52,639 nt of DNA, taken from contig JAAAIG010000124.1 of assembly GCA_015852425.1 (NCBI GenBank), forward strand, positions 1 through 52,639. Direction: 5' to 3'. The notes below the pieces were generated by a model. That model was not told the origin of the DNA. It saw only the letters and a list, made by a program, of their open reading frames with translations, and made no database searches. This document shows, one piece after another, positions 23,001 to 32,702 of this stretch (position 1 is the stretch's first letter; each line of letters starts with the position of its first letter). Origin of the DNA: Gryganskiella cystojenkinii. Taxonomy: Eukaryota; Mortierellomycota; Mortierellomycetes; Mortierellales; Mortierellaceae. Both the position numbers and the translations under genes were made by a program.

Positions 23001-25604
23001 AATCTTCCGCCTCTTTGTTGTTGAATCTGCCGAGTTAAAAAAAAATCTCCCCTCGATCAAAATACTAAACCGTTCAAAAGACCACATGAGAGATTGAAAA
23101 TTGATGCATATTAACGCATATCCGATCGCCTCTCCCCTTTTCACTTTTACTTTCCTCACCCCTCTTTTTGTCGTCCTCGCTCTTGATGAATTTCGTCCGG
23201 AGAGACAGGGAGATCACCGATGATACTACTGTAAAAGCGCCAGTGATGTTGACCCCCCCCCCCCTCCTCTTGTTACTTTTTTTTTTTTGTATTTTTTACT
23301 CTCTTTTTTTTTTTTTTTTTTGGCTCTGATTCCTTTTCCGTTTTTGTGTTTGTAATCGCGATCAAATCAGTGATTATGATTTTTTTCTTTTTCCCACCCT
23401 CAAAGCTGATGAACCAATTTTGACCACAACTTTAAAAGATCAGAAAGAGGAGAGAAAGGAAGGAAAAGCAAAAGCGGACCAGTTTGCCAAAAGGGTTGTG
23501 AGGAAACTAAAAACTGCGCTGAGGCTGGCTAACAAAGCAACAAGTCCTCCACACTGTAGCATTAAATGGGAGGGGGACCGAGTGCTGCTGTTGCGATCGC
23601 TGTTGTTGTTGTTGTTGTTGATTGTCGCGTGACCGCGGCAAAGAGTGTGGGATCCTTTTTGTCCTTTTTCAAGACAACAAAAAGCAGCTGCATTTTTTGA
23701 TGTTCGGTGGAGAGTTTTTTGTGGAGACTGAAACCCGTTTTCCCTTTGGTGTGCTCCGTGGAGAACAATTGAAAGACGATTCCGTGGACAAGTCTTCGAT
23801 GATTGGATTCAGTTTTTTTTTTTTTTGGTTTGCCCCCGCGACTCCGACACTTTTCCCCCACCGACCACTTTTTTTCTTTCCGTTTTTTCAACATGTCCTT
23901 TTCTTTGAATAGTGTGTTGATGGATTTTCAGTAGTATCCTTACGCCCATCTTCTCAGAAACCCTCGAGGACGATGGTAGAAACCAGCAATAAAAGATAGT
24001 ATAAAAAACTTACCGCATGCGTTACAGATCGTCTGTCCATCGCTTGCTCGGCGCCAAAGTGGTGTCGAGGTGGTTCCACAGTTGGCACAGATCGTCGCAG
24101 TGACATTAGCCTTTGAATCCTTCCGCAGACCTGTCCCAGAACTCTTTCCAGATCGAAGCGATCCCGATGTTTCTGAAGTTGTAGAGTTTAATGCCTGATA
24201 CTGCAGTTGTTGCTGCTGCTGTGGTTGTGGTTGCGGCTGCTGTTGTTGTTGTTGCTGTTGATGATGGAAATGTTGATGCTGCTGTTGTTGCTGGTTCGAA
24301 GGTTGCTGTGCATTGGGCTTTGGTGACAAAGGTCCGTCGCCGCTTGCAACAGTGGAGGGAGAACCCGGGGTAGTCAAACGATGCGGCCTCTTGTTGTTGC
24401 TGTTTTGGTGCTGGTGATCGTGGTGAGGCGGGGAAGACGATCCAGCAGAGACATCAACCATCTCTGTATCATGTTCCTCTGGAATTCCCGGGTCATCATC
24501 TGAATCGAAATCGGCCTCGTTGAACTCCTCATACTCTTCTTCAATCTCCTCGTATTCGTCGTATTCATCATCATCTTCTGCTTCGGACGCCTCCTTGATT
24601 GCTGCTGCAGTCGTTGTAGATGTCGATGCAGAGGATGCTAGTGGCGCTGGTTGTTGCTGATGGGGCGGCATCACGGGGCTCTTGATATGCACATCCTTAA
24701 TAGAGGTCGAACCCAAGGCAGGATAAGCATTTGAGTATGCCGCCGTCGGTTTTGAAGATGAGATTGACGCTGATGACGAAGAAATCGATGCAGAAGAAGT
24801 TGGGACGAAGGTTGGGTAAGGTTTCGGGGAGATGATAGTTGTGGGCGTCACAGACGATAGGGAGGATAAGGGTGCACTGCTCGAGATTCTCGATTTGAGC
24901 GAGAAGGAGAGGGCGTTTGAAGTAGGGATCGGGTGACCCTTGTCTATGGTGACCATAGTAGATGTGGACAAGGAGGAAGAGGAGGTGGCAGTGGTATTAG
25001 AGGGAGTGAAGTGAGGGGAGAGAGATGAAGGAGTCGGTCTAGAGAACGAGTTTGGGGAGGATAAGGGTGCCACATTGTTTTGTTGTTCCGGCGCATAAGG
25101 AGTGTTCGATGTTGTCGCGGTCGTAGCTGTCGCTGTTGTGGTCGTTGCCGGTGTCGTTATGGCGGGAAACGAGGGGGCCGTCGGTGAGGATGTTGATGGT
25201 GTGTCTGAGGGTGGGAGGGGCGGCGATGTCATCGTAACGGACGGCGAGGGCGAGAGTGGTACGACAGCGCCAGATGTATCTGAAGGTGCTGTTGATACCC
25301 CGAGATCCTTCGCTGATGATGATGTTGTTGTTGCTGGGACTGATGTTGATGTCGTTGCTGATGATATTGAGACCGCAGAAGAAGACGATGGTGAAGAAGA
25401 AGAGGATGTTGCTGAGGTTGCTGACGAGGGTTCGTTGTCCTTTAAGACACAAGTAGACGGGGTGGTCAAGTCCATGGTCGTGTCGAGGATAGCACCTTCA
25501 AGCGAAGAGGCAGAGGGAGAAGAGGTGGCAGCAGCAACTTGGACTTTTTCCACCTCGGCAGCAGTTGTGGTTGTGACCACGGGAGCTGTCTCGGCAAGAG
25601 ACAT
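20086..25604 (-). CDS. sreA: Iron-type GATA transcription factor (SreA/Fep1/Urbs1-like), two zinc fingers flanking a cysteine-rich region
   Basis: Likely nuclear repressor of iron-uptake genes. Two exons, 25604-24014 and 22670-20086, are joined across a 1343-nt intron: donor CATGCG|GTAAGT, acceptor CAACAG|GCCTC, phase 1 on both sides. They encode 1391 aa. Finger 1 has C506, C509, C527 and C530 (CX2CX17CX2C). The intron falls right after its last Cys, and the second exon opens with the expected [12 protein letters not shown] half. The cysteine-rich region (C620, C626, C635, C638; CX5CX8CX2C, with [12 protein letters not shown]) is the hallmark of iron-sensing GATA factors. Finger 2 has C654, C657, C675 and C678, then a basic tail [10 protein letters not shown]. 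The rest is low-complexity Ser/Thr, Gln, His and Pro. A leucine-rich heptad segment (about 1240-1275) may dimerise, as in Fep1. Confidence 0.88.
22671..24013 (-). other. 1343-nt intron splitting zinc finger 1 of the GATA gene
   Basis: Inferred from the matching half-fingers and phase. It contains a poly-C run (about 23252-23264), long poly-T tracts (about 23277-23322) and small random ORFs. It also contains ATCGGATAA at about 22855-22863, one base off the iron-GATA consensus ATCWGATAA. I saw no extra exon that keeps phase. Confidence 0.75.
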
Positions 25605-26079
25605 GAAGAGAAGGGAGATATAAGAATATAAAAAAAGGGTATGGGTATGGAAAGAGTGAGTTCAAGTGGCTGTGCGAAGAAGTGTTGTGTGGGGGAGGTG
25701 GGGGAGGTGGGGGAGGTGGGGGTAGGGGTGATTTGATTATAGAGGGAATGGGATTGGATGGGAATGCAGAGTGAAAGAAGACTTGATGAGGATGTAATGA
25801 TCCGAAGAGAGTGATGGAAAGCTGAGATAGAAAAAAAGGGAGGGTTGGTGGAAAGGGAAGGTGGGCAGAGGACATACGAAAGAAGGAAAAAGAGAGCAAA
25901 AGAGGAAAAGAGATTGGGGGTGTCTCTTTTTTTATTTTTGATCATATCAGAAATCAGTACACTTGCGCAGATTTTTTTCACGCTACTTTGATATGATATC
26001 CTATCTGCTGATTTGATGGTGGAAAAAAGAATCAAATCACTTTTCTCCTTTTGATTTTTTTATGATTTCATTTAAGAGG
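25605..26079. promoter_or_regulatory. GATA-factor promoter / 5' UTR region, purine-rich with G-tract repeat and GATA cores
   Basis: This lies upstream of the GATA-factor ATG and just after the MFS stop. It contains a G-tract repeat at 25691-25728, long purine-rich stretches (pyrimidine-rich on the gene strand) and a cluster of GATA/TATC cores at about 25990-26005. Confidence 0.5.
25691..25728 (+). repeat. G-tract tandem repeat (three 9-bp GGGGGAGGT units plus GGGGGTAGGGG)
   Basis: Seen directly in the sequence. It has four or more runs of at least four G in 38 bp, so the + strand could form a G-quadruplex. The gene is on the minus strand, so its mRNA leader would be C/CT-rich here, about 90-125 nt before the ATG. 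Confidence 0.8.
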
Positions 26080-28663
26080 TCACGTGCAAGTAATTCGGGG
26101 GTCTAGATCGTGTGCTCTATCTGCTCGCCGATATGTGGACCAGATCACCGACAAAACCACGATCGAACACAAGCAGATGCAGGTCGAAACCACATATGCA
26201 GCCGAGGGCATCGTAGACGAGGTCACGCTAAAGATCCATCCATACAACAATAGCGCTGTACTGGAAAGAATCGAATCCAAGACAGCGATACCTCCGAGGG
26301 CTTTGCCTGTCTGATGTGCAGGAACGTAGGTCGTCAGCAGGGATGTAAACGAGGGCATCCCCACCGAAGCGAGTGCATGAACAGCGCACGCTGTAGATTA
26401 AATGAGAAGAAGCAAAAAAATGTTGAGGTTGGTATAAAAAAGTAAAAATAAAATAAAAAAAAAGATTAAGAAAAAAATCGATCTTTATCTGATAAGATAA
26501 ATGGCACCCATGTCACTCGCAGATAACAAAAGATCCAAAAAGAGGCACCAAAAAAAAAAAAATACTTACCAATATAAAGTATCCAGTCTTTGTGGACTGC
26601 GGGCACGATCGCGAACCCAATCGAGTACACCACACTTCCGAGGAAGAAAAAACTCAGGTCTTTCCACACTGATCCTTGATCTTTTTTATCTTTCTTGTCG
26701 CCTGCACCTGCCTCTTCAGCGGCTGCGCTCTCGAGCAGTGGAGCCATTGCCTCTTCTCCATTCAATCCTGATCGCCCTGATTGCTGTTTTTTAAGACTGA
26801 CCAGAATCCTGTAACCGCTCTGCATTAGTGGAAAGAGGGCGATGTACACAATGAACGTGGACACGCCATAGACCATCAGATAGATGCCGTCCTCGATCGA
26901 TCTCCAGCCATACACGAGATTCTATTTTTTTTTTTTTAAAAAAAAAAAGCAATCATGATCTGCAGGGTTTAAAAGGTCGTCTTCTAGGGCATTATTCTTG
27001 TCAGTCATGCTGAGAATGACAGATTTTTTTTTAAAAAAAAAAAAAAAAAAAAAANNNNNNNNNNCAGCTTACCGAATACGGAATGAAAAGACCAGATGCA
27101 CCTGTTCGTTATTTTTGAGATGAATGAGATCGAACGAGTCAGAGTTGTTCGTCGAACCGGCTTTGGACATATTGTTTTTTCGCTCTTATTATTCTTTTCT
27201 TTCTTCTTTTTTTTTCTTTTACCGTTGATTGAAAACTGCATCAGAGAATAAGTGAAAACAAGGAGGATCAAGGTATAAGGCGAAGGTAGCACGCCAACAT
27301 CCGGATCAGGATCAATCCTGCCTGGCAGAAACAAAAGCATCGGGTCTAGAACCCCAATCACGAATCGCTTGACCTTTCTGAAGATCAAGACGAGGCCACC
27401 GCCACTGCTGCTATCGCCATTCTCTGCAGATCGCTGCGAAAGCTTTAACGCCTTCGATGATGTCCTGATCAGATGAGATTCAGGAAGGAACATGGTGTAA
27501 AGGATGACGATCGATAACCCGACCACAGAGAGCTTCAAGGCCGAGGCATCCTCGCCGGTCAAAAGTGTGAGATATCCGCCAATCAACGGACCAAATGTGA
27601 TACCAACTGAGAGAGCGACCATTAGGTAGCCCATGGCAACACTTCTTTTGTCGCGCGGTGTGATATCGGCTTTTTTCGCCAAGGAATTCAAAAAAAAAAA
27701 TACCACATGAGACAAAAAGAATACAATATGAGCCAAAAGAGAACCAGGAGAAGAAGATTTGACAAACATAGTATCTGTTTTTAGCTTTTTCTTACCCACA
27801 TATGCATTGACACTGGGTTCCAAGAGCGTTCCACCCCCGAGGCAACCGGTCAAGAGAGAATCCGCATAGAGAAGACCCAATCCGAGGTTTCTTTCGGGAT
27901 GGCTCAGAAAGATGATAAGGAGTTGAGTGCTGATGAAGGGGAAAACGGACAGGTAGATAAGGTATTTGCGGCCCCAGATGTCAGACTTTGCGGAAAAGAA
28001 CCCAATGGTGAAGATTGCTGTGACATGTCCCAATGGGGAAAATGAAGGGGGACGCGAAGGACGACAGAAAGGTCAGAGGTGTCGTAAAAATTATTTCCCG
28101 TTCGAATAGACCATGGCAGGTGAGCATTATCGACTCGGGGTATTCAGGGTGAATTCTTTACAGCAGATATACTTGACAGATCGAAGGTGACTCGTCACAA
28201 TCGCCGCGGTCGCTTGGATTTCAGGGGTATTGCATTTTTCCTGGAGATCAAATATGGGGCCGCCCTCTCCTTGTTTACGGAGGTAATCTTTACAAATGAT
28301 CTTGATCACCATTTGGTCCTGGGGTGCAGAAGAGATCCCAATGATCAACGCCAACATGGCAGCAAACGGGATAAGCCATCGGATACTCGGGCGACGGTAC
28401 CAGGGTAAGAGGCTCAAAGCCCTGAGTCGACTTTGCTCAGTGAGGCCACTTTCTTCTGCGTCGTCTCCAAAGGGTGCTGCCCCGATGTCGAAGTTGTCTA
28501 CCTCTTCTTCCAGAAGTTCATTCGGAATCGATTGTTTTGGGCTAGGTGGCGTTGATAGAGATTGAAAGTTACTCTCCTGGGGAGGCTTTATGGCCACCGT
28601 TGCCACCGCTGCTGCTGCTGCTGCTGCCGCATCGTCGGCGTCAGTTGTATCAGTCGTTATCAT
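26080..28663 (-). CDS. Major facilitator superfamily transporter
   Basis: Membrane transporter of unknown substrate. Six exons: 28663-28162, 28017-27796, 27669-27223, 27101-27073, 26921-26570 and 26390-26080. All phases agree, giving 620 aa. The N-terminal 90 residues are cytosolic, with poly-Ala and acidic stretches. TM1 is at about 95-114. An MFS motif-A-like loop follows (SAKSDIWGRKY), and AYVADITPRDKRSVAMG marks the TM4-5 loop. A Ser/Gly-rich central loop separates the halves, and further TM segments extend to near the C-terminus. The 29-nt exon 4 and the flanking exons are intact; the 10-N gap lies in intron 4. It resembles fungal TetA/YCR023C-like MFS proteins. Proximity to the iron regulator hints at, but does not show, a link to metal or siderophore transport. 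Confidence 0.8.
26487..26500. promoter_or_regulatory. Overlapping iron-GATA consensus sites (ATCTGATAA / ATCAGATAA on opposite strands)
   Basis: The sequence TTATCTGATAAGATAA around 26485-26500 contains ATCTGATAA on the + strand (26487-26495) and ATCAGATAA on the - strand. Both fit ATCWGATAA, the site reported for SreA/SRE/Urbs1/Fep1-type factors. It lies in the last MFS intron and about 0.9 kb upstream of the GATA-factor ATG. Binding is inferred. Confidence 0.4.
27055..27064. other. Assembly gap (10 N) in MFS intron 4
   Basis: Ten N follow a run of about 22 A. A homopolymer-caused scaffold join is likely. The true length is unknown, but no exon is needed here because phases on both sides match. 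Confidence 0.95.
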
Positions 28664-30654
28664 CGATTGTTGGTGTGATTAGGAGCGTGTGAGTGTGAGA
28701 AGAAGAAAAGAAAGGGCACAAAGTAGCAAAGTAAGGGACGAAGGTCAACGAAAGAAGAACAAAAGGAAGAAGAAAAGAGTTGGTGTTTGAGTGCTTAGAG
28801 CCTGGTACAAAACACAAAACTTATCGAGAGCAATACAATAACCGTGTCCATGTGGCCTGTCGTTGTTTTCTGTTGTCTTTTTCTTGGCCAAGTCTGGAAG
28901 AGATCGAAACAGGACGCCCAAAAAAATGACAGCCACAGAGAAATTGAGAGTTGGATAGGCGAGACAGACACAGCCGGCTGAGTGTCTGCTTTGGCAATTT
29001 CTTTCTAGCTGTCGAGGGAGCGCTCGGTTTGTTTTGTCCTGGAGGAGAACCTACCCAAAACAGGGCAAGAACGATGAACCCTTTTTTTCAGTTGTCCACA
29101 AGAAAAATTGCTTCTTGGACTTGAGCGAATAGCTAAAGGTAAGGAAACAGAGTTATGTCTTCTCCCGCTCATTAATTTTGTGTTGTCCATTTCGAATACA
29201 CGTCATACACAGAACAGGTTTTTTTTTGTATCTTGCTAAAAACATATTGTCTTGAGGAAGTGGTTTGCGAGACATGAGAGTGAGATGAAAAAGATAGAGA
29301 GGCAGGCGCAATTGATTGAGGGTAAAACGGCACACGAGCGTCAGGTTCCAAAAGTGGAGAGAATCGGTAGTGGAACGCGATGCAACTTTTTCTAATCTCT
29401 GATAAGATTCGTTGATGAAAAAGAGACTTACACCTAAGATTTTTTTTTTTGGCTGCTGTGCTGTATCGTTATCTTGATCTTGGGATCTAACCCTCTCTTC
29501 CCTCTCTGTCTCTCTCTCTCTGTTCAACAGACAATTAAACCTGACCCTCAACCCTCATTCACGTTGAAAAAGGGTAGATCACGATTTCATTGAGAAGTCA
29601 ACTTGCAACCTTTTTTCCCATTTTTCATATTCCTGCAAGAATCTTCCCAGGCAACCCCTGACGACCGACGCCATGCTCTCTCTAGCCAACTCACGACTCC
29701 CTCCTCCCCTTTTCCCCAGGCGCATTGTCATTCCTCTGTTGCCTCTTTTTGTTTTCCATCCGTTCACATCTCTGTCTAGAACTTGAGATTTCCTCTTCTG
29801 GATCGAAGCATCTCTGCAAACATATCGCTCCCAGTCAAACTGTGGCGATGTTTTGCTTTTGATGTTCCTGTTTAAACAAGTTCAATCAAAAAATATTAAC
29901 TTATTATAAGTTTATTATAACACTTAAAAAAAGTCATTTCTTTAGGGGGTAGGGGGGAGTCAAAGGCAAAGGCAAGGCTCTCCCTTCTTGCGCTCCAAGT
30001 CTTTTGATCCTCCTGTGGGTGCAAACTGCAAAGAACACGACAGAGAACCAAAAACAAAGCGCTCGATCCAAATTGCTTGTCTTCCCCCTCAATCTTTTCT
30101 GTCCTCTCACTCTCTTTTTCTGTTGTCTTCCCCCCTGTCTGAATTTTTCTGATCCTTTGCCTCTTTCCTTCATGAAAACAAGCCTTGTAGACCCTTACTT
30201 TCTTTTTTCTGTCTCCATCCTGCCCTTCCCATCAACGCACCTCTCACCAACCCCTTATGCAGTCAGCATGAATTGTTCCTCCCCTTCGGAAACAACGTGA
30301 CAGACGGCGGTCCGAAGGCTTTCCAACAAAAAACTAAAACAAAAAGGACCAGCTTTTCCTCCCTTTTCGTTTTCCTCCTCTTTTCTCTCTTTGCCCCTGT
30401 TCCTTCAGTTCACCTCCACTCACCTTTGTCCTCTCGTTTTTTATCTTCTGGGCCTATCTTCTTCCTCTCCCGAGCCTTCACGTCCTGTTTCTCATACCCG
30501 TCTTCTTTCTTTTATTTTGGACCTTTTCACAAATTTAACATCTTCCCCTTACCCTTTCTTCATCTGTTACTTCAACGACGCAACCACACCCATTTTCTTT
30601 CTCGACCTATCACTTTTTTTTGGTCTACCTCTCCCTTCCCCCGAGGAACAAACT
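28664..30654. promoter_or_regulatory. 2-kb divergent intergenic region between MFS gene and RRM gene
   Basis: No credible ORF is seen. The right 550 bp (about 30100-30650) is strongly CT-rich and leads into the RRM-gene ATG. A CTGATAAGAT stretch at about 29399-29408 is a single GATA core, about 0.74 kb before the MFS start. A TCTC repeat lies at about 29508-29520 and an AT-rich patch at about 29888-29925. Confidence 0.5.
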
Positions 30655-32176
30655 ATGACAGATTCGACTCATAACAATGGAGGTTGCCAGATCTGCCAGA
30701 GCAAGAACCAACAGATCTTAGTCAAAGATGAAGTGATTCGCGCCAAGGATGCCGTGATCGCCGCCAAGGACGATACGATCGCTCAAAAGGACCAAGCACT
30801 CAAGGACGCACGTGAACTTCTGGAACAACTCCAAAAACAGCTCAAGATCGCCACGGCTGGAGGTAACTTCTAACAAACAAACAAAGACTTCTTTTTGACC
30901 CCGTTTCCAGCTGTTTCGCTTTCGCGGCCACAGCCCTGGACTCTACAAAAATACAGAACGCAATCGATCGGGAGACTCGCACCCTTTCCACGACAATCAA
31001 AGAACAAAGAAAACCACGGGAAGAAACCGGCTCATACCGCGGAAGAATCTCGCTAAAAAAAAAAAAGGATCAACTCTGCTCGTGCGCACTTCCACAAACA
31101 TACCCCCTGTTTTTTGCATGAAGAGACGGGGCGGAGAAGAATCCAAGCAGGAAAAGGAACACAGAAAGCACAATGGATTCACGGGAACAGGAGTGCTTAG
31201 TGAATTTGCGCCTGCATAGCAGGAGCAGGAGCATAGGACTGGGGAGTCAGAAGCGGCGGCGAGGGGCTAACACATAGAAGAAAGAAAGTCGAGGACCTCG
31301 CCTCTAAAATCTAGAATCTGGACTTCCAAACCGACAAGTAAAAAGGTGCTAGGGTATTCCAATCTGACCTGCTCTTTTTGTTCTCTTCGTCTTATAGTTA
31401 CCAAGAAGGGCAGCATTGTGAACATTAAATCTGCGAGTAGTCAGGCACAGGGTAAAGAAGAAAGCAAAACAAGGGAACAAACAGGAGAATAAGGGGGGCT
31501 CGAAAGAACTGTGGAAGAAGACTTAATGTTGTCGAACAAGAAGGCGTATGCAATAGCTAACCATTTTCGTTTTTTTTTTTCTTTTCTTTTTTTTATTATT
31601 CTCGCTCTCATTTTTGTCTCGATTTCCGTTGATTGATAAATAACTGGCACTGTTCTTGGGTGTGCGGAAATAACAGAGGAAAAGGACGCGCTGACGATCT
31701 ACATCAGGAATGTGACTGAGAGTATCACCTACGAGATGCTTCACGAAGCTTTTTCCAACTTTGGCACCATCCGGACTTTGAATGTCGTTCACCCAAAGGC
31801 CTGTGCTTTTGTTGAATTCGTTACCCCAGAGGCTCATCAGAAGGCTCTTCAGGCGACCTCGGTCTCTGTTGGGCAGGGACATGAGAACGTCTTAACAGAG
31901 AAGCGGGTTCGAAAACCACCCCAGCAGTTCACGCGACGACCTTCCAACAACAACTTACTCAAGTCGTTTTCTTCGCATAATAATCTCCATTCGAGTTATG
32001 GACTTCATTCCGTCAGTGCTGCTGCAGTCTCAGTTATAAGCACAACCTCGACAACGGGAACTGCAGCTGTATCCTCGACCGCCACCCCACCAGCCTCACC
32101 ACCAACGCTTGAAAAGGGACAGGAAGGTTGGCTCAAGAAGGAGGACGAGGGCTGCGATCTGACAAGGACCTGTTGA
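30655..32176 (+). CDS. RRM protein with N-terminal heptad-repeat coiled coil
   Basis: Probable RNA-binding protein of 253 aa. Three exons: 30655-30862, 31398-31451 and 31677-32176. Introns are 535 and 225 nt, with agreeing GT-AG borders and phases. The N-terminus has a CxxC (CQIC), then a very regular seven-residue repeat (VKDEVIRA, KDAVIAA, KDDTIAQ, KDQALKD), a textbook parallel coiled coil to about residue 65. The RRM is at about 93-165, with RNP2-like IYIRNV and RNP1-like ACAFVEFV. The RRM resembles those of G3BP-type proteins, but no NTF2 domain is present. The C-terminus is Ser/Thr/Pro-rich and probably disordered. Confidence 0.8.
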
Positions 32177-32417
32177 GAAAAGAGCGAGGCCTGTTCCTCC
32201 CATCCTCGGACTGGACTTCTCTTTTTTTTGGTTTGTGACCCAGCTCTTTCTACACTTAGTCTTATTGCATGGTCTCCTCTATCCATTGTCTCGATCTTGA
32301 CTTTCGTCGAATGCTTTTACTTAAAAAGGCTTTCACTTTTGATGCTCTTTTTTCATATGACCACTGCATGTTAAATTGTACATACACTCCCACTTGCTCC
32401 CAATCTTTTCGAAGAAC

Positions 32418-32537
32418 ATTAAAAAAACAAGCACAAAATAACCCACCGTACCGTACGTTTTGTGGAACTGTGCCAAAATTAAAAAAACAACCAAAAAATA
32501 CCACCCCGTACCGAACTTTTTGTGAAAAGGCTACAAA
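32418..32537 (+). repeat. Two imperfect 60-bp direct repeats
   Basis: Units 32418-32477 and 32478-32537 both begin ATTAAAAAAACAA, share a central CCGTACCG block followed by TTTTGTG, and end in an A-rich segment. Seen directly. Confidence 0.75.
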
Positions 32538-32609
32538 AAAAAAAAAAAAAAGGCTCATACTTCAGCTCTCAGACAGAGAATGCGTTTGCACGATGCACAA
32601 ATGTCCTCG

Positions 32610-32640
32610 CTTTCTTTCTTTCTTTCTATCTTTCTTTCTC
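32610..32640 (+). repeat. TTTC tetranucleotide microsatellite
   Basis: About seven TTTC units with one TATC variant, 62 bp before the GMC ATG. It forms a pyrimidine-rich leader. Confidence 0.85.
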
Positions 32641-32702
32641 TCGACTCCCTCACACAACACATCGACACCCGGTTCGTTCCCTGCTGGCAAAAAGCATCCA
32701 TT

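Larger units (their letters stand above)
32177..32702. other. Intergenic region with 60-bp tandem repeat and TTTC microsatellite
   Basis: This lies between the RRM gene and the GMC gene, on the same strand. It holds two imperfect 60-bp direct repeats (32418-32537), a poly-A run and a TTTC microsatellite (32610-32640). No ORF looks real. Confidence 0.6.

Noticed and set aside
22617..24013. Two separate GATA-factor genes, as the open frames suggest
   Set aside because: Each frame holds only half of finger 1, and the halves join at consensus splice sites in phase.
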